This document shows, piece after piece, positions 45,101 to 52,232 of a stretch of DNA of 64,000 nucleotides. Origin of the DNA: Pseudoalteromonas luteoviolacea DSM 6061 (GTDB lineage Bacteria > Pseudomonadota > Gammaproteobacteria > Enterobacterales > Alteromonadaceae). The stretch covers positions 1 through 64,000 of the forward strand of contig NZ_AUYB01000092.1 of assembly GCF_001625655.1 (NCBI RefSeq), read 5' to 3'. The notes beneath the pieces are model-generated. The model saw only the letters and a list, made by a program, of their open reading frames with translations. It searched no databases and had not been told where the DNA came from. Position 1 is the stretch's first letter. The number at the start of each line of letters is the position of its first letter. Made by a program: the position numbers and the translations under genes.

Positions 45101-47560
45101 CGTATCTCGAGATTCAAGCTGTGATTCATCAACGTACTGAATCCGCTCTTCCGTCATATTGATATACTCACGCACTGCGGTGGTGCCAAAACTGTGCCCA
45201 GCGCCCTGAGCTCGCTCTTTGAATAGACCAAGCACTGGGATTTGATCTTCTGCTTGAATTTCAAAGACCTTTTTGTGCCAGTTGACGGCACTTTGAGCAA
45301 TATCCTTAAATCTTGCACCGCCTACCGGGGAGTGGATGTTCGGGAAAATTGTTTTAAGAAGGGGGTCGTGTGTATCGATAAAATTAGCTTCAAAAAACTC
45401 ACCCCCAATATAACTCTCAACCGTACACAAACCGAATTTACCCATCGTTTTCATCAGGGCTTTTTCTGCCGCTTTTTGATACTTGTCCAATGCTTGCATA
45501 ATGTCCGCTTCTAAATGAAACAACTCTACTGCGCGGTTATAAACCGTGATTGGGCAAACGGCTGAGGCGCCAAAGCCAAGTAAGCAGGCGATATCATGGG
45601 TGCTCGCAGCTTGTCCGGTGTGGCAAATGATACTGGTATTAAATCTGAGCCCCTCAGAAATCAACTTTTGGTTAATGCTGGCCACAGCAAGTAAAGCAGG
45701 AATTGCGGCTTGCTGATGACTGATTTGTTGATCACTAAGTATGATGATGTCACAGCCTGATTTAGCGAGCACTTCAGCTTGGCTAGCAAGTGTTTTAAGT
45801 GAATCTAACAGCTGAGGCTGATGATCTGTTTGAGAGACATCCACGCTGAACAACATAGATAGGGTTTCGACTCTAAGTGCCGTTTGCGAGGTCACTTTTG
45901 CCAATTCATGAGGCTTTAAAATTGGTGAGTCGAGCACTATTTGACGATGGCTAGTGGGGCTAATATTAGGCTTTGGCCCAAGTGCAACTCTGAGTGTCAT
46001 ACCATCAGCTTCGCGTATACTGTCTAGGGGTGGATTGGTAACTTGCGCAAACCGCTGGCTAAAATAGCGTGAGACACCACCTTCTTCACGTGTCAGGACA
46101 TTGGGCGCTAAACCATAACCCATAGCGGAGATTTTTTCAGATCCGTCTTGTAGCATGGGATCCAACATAAACTTAAAGCTCTCCTGATTCATGCTGTAAG
46201 CAACATGCTGAGCTGTAATGTTAAGGTGCGGGTTTTTGCCAATACTGTCTAGCGAGATTTCAGGCAATTCTGCCAGTGTGAGTCGTGCTTGTTTAAGTAA
46301 GCTCGGATAGTCTTGCTGTGTGGCCAACTCTTCTAGAATTTGGCGAGTGTATTTAATTTGTTTTGTACAGTGATCAAAGACGACCATGCCACCAGCTTCG
46401 ATACGACCACGGCTGATTATCTCTGATGGTGCGAAGTCAATTTGACCAGCCTCGCTCATTACGGCAAGATAATCATTTGTTTCAACGCTCCTAAGTGGTC
46501 TTAACCCTAATCGATCTAACCTAGCACCTACTTTTACACCATCACCAAAAATAAAAGCGGCGGGGCCATCGTTTTTTTCTTCATAAAGCGAAAAATACTC
46601 AAGCATCGCTTTCACTGAGGTGGGCAGGCTTTCATCGTTTTCCCAGGCGGGCGGCATCATTGCTAATGCGGCAACGTCTATAGGCATTTTATCTTCGATC
46701 ACTCGGCGCGCTAAGGTCTGGTCTAGCCTCGCGGAATCGGATTGCCCTGTGGGGAATATCAAACGTTTGTTTTTGTATTTGGCAATGGCATTTTCACTTA
46801 ACCTATTTTTACGATCTGTATTGAGCTCTCCATTGTGCGCCATGCGTCTAAATGGTTGTGCATAAATGGGGTTTGGTGCTGTATTTGTTGAAAACCGAGT
46901 ATGAAAGAAAAGAGTATGGATTTGTTGTTCGGGATCGCTGAGATCATTAAAATAAGGGATGATCTCCCAACTATTTAATCGTCCTTTTAATACTTGCGTT
47001 CTTGAGCTCATCGACAGCGGGTACAACCCTGAAAATTGAGATTGAGTGAATGCATGCATCTCAATTTCTTCTAAAGCTTCATGGATGAGTGCCTCGAATA
47101 GCGCTTGTTCTGTTATGTGGTTTGGACGTAAAAATATGACTTGTTTGATAGCCAATTGAGCGTGTTGGCTTGCTGCATTAATCGCTTGAGGCGACGTTTC
47201 TACGGTGCGAACCTTGATAACAGAAAGTTCATATTTCGCCAGTTGTTCAAGCACTAGTGACATCGCTAGTTCACTGTTGGTAGGGTCATTTGGCAGAAAA
47301 AAATTGGCAACCCCAAACTCGCCCAGCTTTAGGTTAGGCAGCTCGGTGACTTTTCTAAAAAATGTGAGAGATAAATCAATATTTACACCAGCACCATCGC
47401 CAATTCCTTCAGCATTCATTCCGCCTCTATGCGGTATTCTACACAGCGCCTGATGTGCGTGTTTAATCAGTTGATGAGTTGGTAAGCTTTGCTTGTGAGT
47501 GATGAAACCAACACCACAGCTAGACTTATCTAGGTCTCTATCGAATAAATATCGTTTCAT
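42134..47560 (-). CDS. Long glutamate-synthase-like protein (GltB type)
   Basis: A 1808-residue protein, about 300 longer than E. coli GltB. N-terminal class II glutamine amidotransferase with CGVGF (Cys15, after a 14-residue propeptide) and HTRFSTNTAPNP; central domain with RFAQVTNPPLDSIREADG; FMN domain with GAMSNSGEGGENSRRY, FASGRFGV, GQGAKPGEGGQLP and SPPPHHDTYSIEDL; C-terminal GxGxG repeats (GATGGQLYVHGQAGDRFGVRNSG). The 3Fe-4S cysteines are Cys1239, 1245 and 1249 (Cx5Cx3C; E. coli Cx5Cx4C). About 150 C-terminal residues match nothing I know. No gltD neighbour. Likely makes glutamate from glutamine and 2-oxoglutarate, or a related amidotransfer. Confidence 0.8.
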   Translation of the reverse strand: MKRYLFDRDLDKSSCGVGFITHKQSLPTHQLIKHAHQALCRIPHRGGMNAEGIGDGAGVNIDLSLTFFRKVTELPNLKLGEFGVANFFLPNDPTNSELAMSLVLEQLAKYELSVIKVRTVETSPQAINAASQHAQLAIKQVIFLRPNHITEQALFEALIHEALEEIEMHAFTQSQFSGLYPLSMSSRTQVLKGRLNSWEIIPYFNDLSDPEQQIHTLFFHTRFSTNTAPNPIYAQPFRRMAHNGELNTDRKNRLSENAIAKYKNKRLIFPTGQSDSARLDQTLARRVIEDKMPIDVAALAMMPPAWENDESLPTSVKAMLEYFSLYEEKNDGPAAFIFGDGVKVGARLDRLGLRPLRSVETNDYLAVMSEAGQIDFAPSEIISRGRIEAGGMVVFDHCTKQIKYTRQILEELATQQDYPSLLKQARLTLAELPEISLDSIGKNPHLNITAQHVAYSMNQESFKFMLDPMLQDGSEKISAMGYGLAPNVLTREEGGVSRYFSQRFAQVTNPPLDSIREADGMTLRVALGPKPNISPTSHRQIVLDSPILKPHELAKVTSQTALRVETLSMLFSVDVSQTDHQPQLLDSLKTLASQAEVLAKSGCDIIILSDQQISHQQAAIPALLAVASINQKLISEGLRFNTSIICHTGQAASTHDIACLLGFGASAVCPITVYNRAVELFHLEADIMQALDKYQKAAEKALMKTMGKFGLCTVESYIGGEFFEANFIDTHDPLLKTIFPNIHSPVGGARFKDIAQSAVNWHKKVFEIQAEDQIPVLGLFKERAQGAGHSFGTTAVREYINMTEERIQYVDESQLESRDTGVILPQDDGYKDLGFEARTPEQIAQFKITSAYRAFSENLMHERYHRPAALRDVLALPLDFTQLSNADEFVQALSYINASGSASVHVRGLVVESISQQKWLLYHQAKSDFVHQQLAAALVKLFQSEVYEIVPALDKILIETRTNSTLDTLCSRLVTACDPIELEKVQTAHEITATFASGAMSHGALVEKAHEAVAQGTNIAGAMSNSGEGGENSRRYNTIKASKIKQFASGRFGVWTGYLADPALEEIEIKIGQGAKPGEGGQLPAPKVNVVIAAARGGTPGVELVSPPPHHDTYSIEDLGQLIHDAKAARVRVIVKLVSSEGIGTIAIGVAKAGADVINVAGNTGGTGAAQVTSLKHTGRAADIGIAEVHQALSENGLRDKITLRCSNAHQTGSDVVKSAMLGGDSFEFGTTALMMLKCVMAKNCNLKCPAGLTTNPEVYRGDPRALAQYFMNVAHEVREILASIGFASLSDIRGRSDLLHLVSHPAMVGKLDMTAMLKPANHVTIKNPVYLEANFDPDDEWLKELEVQFFEANNDYFETATRTLNNCNKTVAGQLAIDIERKLNYQMSLSQIESHPAVVKLSNGRVVLKPSSIHINTRGSAGQSYGAFNNTGMVLRHQGTCNDGVGKGASGGAIVITSEGQPLTQDALIGNFALFGATGGQLYVHGQAGDRFGVRNSGAIAVIEGVGDFCCEYMTNGAIINLGNYGKGFGNGMSGGTAYQYDPSGQIVELCSKDSVTAIPFDDGNLSLGQEVALIQHLKDHVEATQSAFAQQLLDSWPEVRQHFYVLIPNALYQYHCAKNIIKQLDRRTMLEELSLAWGEKAIKCIQKAYSDYQNDSVCLFKGQLPDYGDRDSTLIYQYITHAGILHRAEQLTKKQHNQGFSEVTAQYLFDTLDHKLSETLAKDAKEALASFDDDALSCLVAQKRVQDYKDALSLREVWDTYALGTSVWIIHRDQQVKRALEQYRDLEELLATHYCHVLSEAVKTAV

Positions 47561-47963
47561 AGTGTACCCAATTCAGTAAAACGGGTGTGCTTACTGTGAT
47601 ATTTGTTTACACAGTGAGCTACACATTTTTTAAGCAGGCCTTTCAACTTATCTTTTTGTGAATTTATATGCAAATGATAAATATTTGTATTCAGCTTGGT
47701 TTGTTGGATTTGACTGAATAGTAAGTTTGAAATGAGCTTATATGTTTTTAAGTTGCTGTTTTTATTTGTAAATATGGTTTTGTGTTGGGCCTTTCTACAT
47801 GATTGAATAATTTTCATGCAGTTGAATTAGTATTTTTTTGATGTGCGGCGGTGAGACCATCTCTCGTATTTTTCAATTTATCTAAATGGCACCTTATACG
47901 ATGGTCTAAGATTGAAAATTAGTCTTGAAGGGAGTCAAATGCTGTGTTAACTTTTTTGGCGTT
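47561..47963. other. Divergent control region of the gltB-like operon and trpS
   Basis: About 400 bases without a credible gene. Toward the minus strand it must hold the gltB-like promoter; the gltB-like ATG has a poor ribosome binding site. Short inverted arms ACTGTG/CACAGT occur near 47595-47620. Toward the plus strand, possible trpS promoters are TTGAAA-N17-TCAAAT (47912-47940) or TTGAAG-N16-TTAACT (47925-47952); neither is certain. Confidence 0.35.
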
Positions 47964-48020
47964 ATGAATATTTTATCAAACCTAGTACACATCACATTGC
48001 CTTGGTGGCGCTCTAATTAG
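47964..48020 (+). CDS. Trp-rich leader peptide of trpS
   Basis: An 18-codon ORF, MNILSNLVHITLPWWRSN, ending TAG. Two adjacent TGG codons (48003-48008) sit four codons from the end. The WWRSN ending resembles the E. coli trp leader peptide (WWRTS). It lies just upstream of competing hairpins and 97 bases before the trpS start. Adjacent Trp codons in so short an ORF immediately before a TrpRS gene are unlikely by chance. Ribosome stalling at the Trp codons would report low charged tRNA-Trp. Its ribosome binding site is weak, which is the main uncertainty. Confidence 0.75.
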   Translation: MNILSNLVHITLPWWRSN

Positions 48021-48117
48021 AGCGGCGCTTGAACGCATGTGTTCAACTGCTGCCGAAAGGTAATAGTTGACACAGTATTTGTCTCTTTCGGTAGCAAACT
48101 TTAACAAGGAGACAGCA
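48009..48117 (+). promoter_or_regulatory. trpS translational attenuator (competing hairpins)
   Basis: Four pairings beyond the leader peptide can be read directly. W: 48029-48034 with 48041-48046 (6 bp). X: 48038-48048 with 48065-48074 (10 bp, one bulge). Y: 48049-48059 with 48085-48095 (11 bp, one G-U). Z: 48080-48088 with 48106-48114 (9 bp, one G-U), which covers the AAGGAG of trpS. X excludes W, Y crosses X, and Y and Z share 48085-48088. A ribosome stalled on the Trp codons leaves W free, so Y forms and the start is open; one at the stop codon blocks W, so X and then Z form and the start is hidden. A further palindrome lies at 48010-48023. No U-run follows, so control is probably of translation. 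The switching model is inference. Confidence 0.65.
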
Positions 48118-49116
48118 ATGAAACACACTATTCTAACAGGTGACAGACCAACAGGACCTTTACATTTAGGGCACTATGTTGGCTCTTTAAAGCATCGAAT
48201 TTCACTGCAATCGCAGCACAACCAAACTATTTTAATTGCTGATATGCAAGGGCTGACCGACAATGGCCACAACCCGCAAAAGATAGCAGACAACATTTTT
48301 AATGTGATGGCCGATTACTTAGCCGTAGGTATCAACCCCGAAGAAACAACAATTTGTTTGCAGTCAGCCTTACCAGCATTGGCTGAATTGAGTATGTATT
48401 ATGCCAACCTAGTTAGCGTTTCTAGATTAGAGCGTAATCCAACTGTAAAAGCAGAAATTGCCAGTAAAGGTTTTGGGGCGTCCATTCCAGCGGGGTTTTT
48501 AAACTACCCAATTAGTCAAGCTGCGGATATTACGGCATTTGACGCGACGCTGGTGCCTGTAGGTGAAGATCAACTACCAATGCTGGAACTAACAAATGAA
48601 ATTGTACGTAAGCTAAATGCCGTTGCACAGCAGCAAGTACTTGTGGAGTCTAAGCCTTTGCTTAGCGATGTATCCAGGTTGCCCGGTGTGGACGGTAAGG
48701 CCAAGATGTCTAAGTCACTTGGTAATGTGATCACTTTTGGAAGTAGTGATGACGAAATAGTGAAAGCGGTTCGCGCGATGTATACCGATCCGAACCATAT
48801 TCGAGTTAGCGACCCCGGACAGGTGGAAGGCAACGTTGTATTCACTTATCTAGATGCGTTTCATGAAGATAAGGATTATGTGTCAGCGCTCAAGGAGCAC
48901 TATCGCAGAGGAGGCTTAGGCGATAGCAAATTAAAGGGTATCTTGGCTGATTGTTTAATTAACCTCATAATGCCTATTCGCGTAAAGCGTGAAATGTATC
49001 TTTCGGATCCTGCCCAGTTAAAACAGATTTTAAAAGCGGGGACGGATAGGGCAAACCAAAAGTCACAGCAAGTGCTGTCTCGTGTAAAAACGGCGCTTGG
49101 ATTAAATGTGTTTTGA
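48118..49116 (+). CDS. trpS: Tryptophanyl-tRNA synthetase, Firmicute-type
   Basis: A 332-residue class I synthetase charging tRNA-Trp. Class motifs are PLHLGHYVGSL (HIGH) at about 13-23 and KMSKS at 196-200. TGDRPTGPLHLGHYVGSL, SVSRLERNPTVKAEI, GFLNYPISQAADITAFDA and DPNHIRVSDPGQVEGNVVF are typical of the Firmicute/streptococcal form, unlike E. coli TrpS (SGVQPSGGMTIGNY). This suggests an auxiliary, possibly acquired copy. The start is ATG 48118 with ideal AAGGAG; a TTG at 48067 lies in the attenuator and is rejected. It is convergent with the violacein operon. Confidence 0.92.
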   Translation: MKHTILTGDRPTGPLHLGHYVGSLKHRISLQSQHNQTILIADMQGLTDNGHNPQKIADNIFNVMADYLAVGINPEETTICLQSALPALAELSMYYANLVSVSRLERNPTVKAEIASKGFGASIPAGFLNYPISQAADITAFDATLVPVGEDQLPMLELTNEIVRKLNAVAQQQVLVESKPLLSDVSRLPGVDGKAKMSKSLGNVITFGSSDDEIVKAVRAMYTDPNHIRVSDPGQVEGNVVFTYLDAFHEDKDYVSALKEHYRRGGLGDSKLKGILADCLINLIMPIRVKREMYLSDPAQLKQILKAGTDRANQKSQQVLSRVKTALGLNVF

Positions 49117-49140
49117 AAGGAAGTACATCACTGTATGTGA

Positions 49141-49172
49141 CCAGTCACAACACAAAGGTATGTTGTGACTGG
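49141..49172. terminator. Hairpin between trpS and vioE
   Basis: CCAGTCACAACA and TGTTGTGACTGG form a perfect 12-bp stem with an 8-base loop between the two convergent genes. No T-run follows on either strand, so it may terminate poorly alone or protect the 3' ends of transcripts. Confidence 0.55.
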
Positions 49173-49203
49173 CACGCCTCATTCCCAATGCTACTTGGTA
49201 TTT

Positions 49204-49803
49204 TTACTCTTGCTTCAAGGGGTTATGCTTGAAGATGTCTGGGTCAATTTCTCTGGTATTGAAATTAGGGAAATCTCTCACAGACGCCAAGACGTTAGGA
49301 TCACCAGTTACCATTCTAAGCAGTTCATTGGTACCTGCTTTTAAATAGTAAGTTGCTGGGCCCTTACTGTTTGGTCGTTGGAAATGCCAGATGTCAGCAG
49401 TAAAGCCTAATACCTCGCAAGTGCCTTGGTATTGTGCATCGCATTTTTGTAATACGTCTTGCATTAAAATCAGTTCATGACATGGGTCAATCTCATCATT
49501 TAACACTTCTTCTGAAAACTCACTTTGCTTATCCATATGCTCGCGAGAATACGCTACTTTGGACTTAAATGATTCGTTGGTGCCAGGGTACATGATTTCT
49601 GACATCCACAATCTGTGTCCTGTTTTCTCTTCACTCCACGGATTGAACAACCCGTCAATACGACACACATTTTTACCGTAGTCGAACCAACAATAACCAG
49701 AAGTAATATGCTCTTCAGGCTGCATAGGTGACCAGTAAGAAATGTAGCTGCTATTCCATTGCAAAGGCAAAATGGGTGGCGTCATTTCTTTATTTAGATC
49801 CAT
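49204..49803 (-). CDS. vioE: Violacein biosynthesis enzyme VioE
   Basis: A 199-residue protein, close to the known VioE length of about 190. Recognisable parts are PPILPLQWNSSYISYWSPM, SGYCWFDYGKNVCRIDGLFNPW and TYYLKAGTNELLRMVTGDP. VioE has no cofactor; it takes the imine dimer released by VioB and performs the indole shift giving protodeoxyviolaceinic acid. Last gene of the operon, one base after vioD. Confidence 0.9.
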   Translation of the reverse strand: MDLNKEMTPPILPLQWNSSYISYWSPMQPEEHITSGYCWFDYGKNVCRIDGLFNPWSEEKTGHRLWMSEIMYPGTNESFKSKVAYSREHMDKQSEFSEEVLNDEIDPCHELILMQDVLQKCDAQYQGTCEVLGFTADIWHFQRPNSKGPATYYLKAGTNELLRMVTGDPNVLASVRDFPNFNTREIDPDIFKHNPLKQE

Positions 49804-49804
49804 A

Positions 49805-50941
49805 TTACTTTTCTCCGCGATCTAACGCTCTTTCCAATGCCTGACCAAGGGCAGCCGGTAGCGGTGGTAATTGACCACGACGCTCGGCAAAGCCTTGCGC
49901 TACTTCACCTGTTGATTGGTGCATGCGGTCTTCAACTGACTCAAACCACAAACGACTTACGGTCGCGTGTTGATCAAATAATTGCATGATTGGCATAACA
50001 TGCTGGTTAAAGTCTTCAAGCGCCGCTGACACGTTCTCAGGGTTGTCATAAACCGCTTTTACCAAAATTTGCGCCCCAACAACTGCCATTGTCGTACCGT
50101 GACCAATAGAGAAGTGCCCTGATTGCAACGCATCTCCTAGTAGAGCAACATTTCCATCGTAGGCTTTTTCATGGCTTAAGGTCATAAAGTTACGCCATTT
50201 TAATCCTTCTTGCGCAATGACGGCTTTACCATCTAGTTCATCTTCGAAAACAGAGGCAATGAAGCGCTCTGCATCTTCTGTGGTCATTTCATCCAAGCCT
50301 GACTTTCTGTATGTCTCTTCGCTACATTCAACAACAAAAGTGCTCATTTTGCTTGAATACTTGTATGAGTGAGCAACAAAAACGCCTTTTGAATGTGCTT
50401 TGAAAATCAGGTTCATTGCATCAAAAGTTTTTGTTGTGCCATACCACATGTAACGGTTTTTACCGAACTCAACTTTTGGTTTCAAGGCGTCGCGATAGTA
50501 TGTCGTTGTGTGATTTAAGCCGTTTGATACAACAACTAGGTCATACTCATTGCAGGCAAGCTCGGCGTCACTAAGCACTGGCTGCTCATAATCAATTTGA
50601 ATACCTAAACCAATACACATTTGGCGTAGCTCTCTAACCATTGATTTTCGCTCTGCACCACACAGCGTAACTCCAGTACTTTTTAGCGCACTTTGGTTAT
50701 GATGAGTAAGTTTAAAGTCTTCTAGATACTGCGCATCTAATATTTCATGATTCTCTAGATAAGAAAGCGGGTTAGCAGGGTGGTGTGGTGCGCGCCCCGG
50801 TAGTACTACACCCCAGCCCACAACGTTGTCATCTGGATGGTTTTTCTCAATGATTCTTATATCCCATTCAGGTTTAAGTCTCTTTGTTTCGCTCGCAAAC
50901 ATAAGGCCTGAAGGGCCTGCACCAATCACTAAAATCTTCAT
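49805..50941 (-). CDS. vioD: Protodeoxyviolaceinate monooxygenase VioD
   Basis: A 378-residue flavin monooxygenase. FAD motif ILVIGAGPSGLMFASE at the N-terminus and VALLGDALQSGHFSIGHGTTMAV further on. VioD hydroxylates the 5-position of one indole ring before VioC acts. The ATG at 50941 is chosen because it begins the FAD motif and overlaps the vioC stop (TAATG), implying coupling; the in-frame extension into vioC is rejected. Confidence 0.92.
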   Translation of the reverse strand: MKILVIGAGPSGLMFASETKRLKPEWDIRIIEKNHPDDNVVGWGVVLPGRAPHHPANPLSYLENHEILDAQYLEDFKLTHHNQSALKSTGVTLCGAERKSMVRELRQMCIGLGIQIDYEQPVLSDAELACNEYDLVVVSNGLNHTTTYYRDALKPKVEFGKNRYMWYGTTKTFDAMNLIFKAHSKGVFVAHSYKYSSKMSTFVVECSEETYRKSGLDEMTTEDAERFIASVFEDELDGKAVIAQEGLKWRNFMTLSHEKAYDGNVALLGDALQSGHFSIGHGTTMAVVGAQILVKAVYDNPENVSAALEDFNQHVMPIMQLFDQHATVSRLWFESVEDRMHQSTGEVAQGFAERRGQLPPLPAALGQALERALDRGEK

Positions 50942-52230
50942 TAATTCATTCTCCCTATTTTGTACCAAACATTTTGCTTTTCTTGCTTGTCTCGTAACTC
51001 ACTGTAACGCATTGAAGTAAAGTATAATTTCTCTGCCATATCAGGTGGGTAATGGTCAGGGAATTTCTGGTTCATATAGCGTGCAAAACGCGCGCGCATG
51101 AAAAAGACAGGATCTGAGCAGCTAAGTACTTCATAGTTTGCACGAGCCATGTCTTGCATTGCATCAGCTTCTTTTTTACGTTGCTCCGTAAATTCGCTGA
51201 GAATTTTCTCAAAGTCGTCGCCATATTGATCAAATAATTGGTCTAAAACAAAGGCATCTTCAAGCGCCATATTCATACCCTGACCAAGGAAAGGTGCTGT
51301 TGCGTGCGCAGAATCACCAATAAGTAGTGCAGTATTTTTATAATGGAAAGTGGAAGAGCGCACATTGATTAAATCATTGCTCGGTTTGATCATAAACTGC
51401 TCAAACATATCTTGGCGAATATCTTCTGGCACCATAGGGTAATACTGGTCGAAAAATGCTTTCATCGCCGTTCTATCATCGCTATGTAAGCTAACTTGCC
51501 CGGTGTAAGGTAAACATACTGCAAAGCTGATACTGCCATCTGGAATAGTAGCTGCACGGCCAGCAAATTGGCCTTCAGAATCCATACCGAAGAAGTAAAG
51601 TAAATCTTTACGCAATCCTACCTTTGACGCATCAGGCACGACCAAGGTTTTGTAACCGTGTTTGAAAAACGACTGGTGAAATTCAAAGCGTCGGCAGTGC
51701 GATTGCATCGCTTCGCGCAAACAAGAGCGGGCGCCATCAGCACCGACTAACAAGTCGCCTTTGTGCGTCATAAAGTTACCTTCGCTATCTTTGGTCATCA
51801 AACTACAACCATCAAGGTCAACTTCTATACAACGTTGATCATAGTGATAATGAACACCAGCCAACTCCGCATATTTATTAAGCAGCACTTGAAACGCGCT
51901 ACGGCTTAGCGAAAGTGGTTTTAGTTTATCAAGTGGTGGAAGCTCGCGCGTCTTAGGCTCTCCTTTAATGAAAAATGACATGCCTGACACTTCAACACCG
52001 CATTCTTGCAATTCAGCCAATGGAACACCTGCAGCAACGACCGCTTCTATCCCTCTCACTGTCATACTTACGCCAATTGCACGTGAGCTGACTTGGTCAA
52101 TATAATCTGCTTGGCTTAGCAAAGGGTTGCCACGCTTTTCTATTATGTGAACTTCATATCCGCGTTTTGCTAAGTAAATGGCTGTTAAGCCACCGGCTAA
52201 ACCGCCGCCAATGACAATTATCTTCTTCAT
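50941..52230 (-). CDS. vioC: Violacein synthase (monooxygenase) VioC
   Basis: A 429-residue flavin monooxygenase. FAD motif IIVIGGGLAGGLTAIYLAKRGYEV at the start, DLLVGADGARS in the middle and ALLIGDSAHATAPFLGQGMNMALEDAF later. VioC oxidises position 2 of the second indole to form the oxindole of violacein, and can give deoxyviolacein when VioD is absent. It starts two bases after vioB and overlaps vioD by one base. Confidence 0.94.
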   Translation of the reverse strand: MKKIIVIGGGLAGGLTAIYLAKRGYEVHIIEKRGNPLLSQADYIDQVSSRAIGVSMTVRGIEAVVAAGVPLAELQECGVEVSGMSFFIKGEPKTRELPPLDKLKPLSLSRSAFQVLLNKYAELAGVHYHYDQRCIEVDLDGCSLMTKDSEGNFMTHKGDLLVGADGARSCLREAMQSHCRRFEFHQSFFKHGYKTLVVPDASKVGLRKDLLYFFGMDSEGQFAGRAATIPDGSISFAVCLPYTGQVSLHSDDRTAMKAFFDQYYPMVPEDIRQDMFEQFMIKPSNDLINVRSSTFHYKNTALLIGDSAHATAPFLGQGMNMALEDAFVLDQLFDQYGDDFEKILSEFTEQRKKEADAMQDMARANYEVLSCSDPVFFMRARFARYMNQKFPDHYPPDMAEKLYFTSMRYSELRDKQEKQNVWYKIGRMN

Positions 52231-52232
52231 AT

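Noticed and set aside
47557-47817. 86-codon minus-strand ORF overlapping the gltB-like start
   Set aside because: AT-rich composition with Lys/Asn/Ile-rich product, no ribosome binding site seen and no family resemblance; it occupies the likely promoter region.
47939-47950. Four-codon ORF ATG CTG TGT TAA with a good ribosome binding site before the leader peptide
   Set aside because: Too short to interpret; it has no Trp codon, though it could influence leader translation.
47982-47988. CTAGTAC as half of a TrpR operator
   Set aside because: Only one half-site, and it lies within the leader peptide ORF, not over a promoter.
48038-48095. X and Y stems as a static pseudoknot
   Set aside because: No base separates the two left arms, so both full stems cannot form together; competition is the simpler reading.
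48067-48117. Longer trpS starting at TTG 48067
   Set aside because: The extension lies within the hairpins and has no ribosome binding site, while ATG 48118 has an ideal AAGGAG and begins at the conserved N-terminus.
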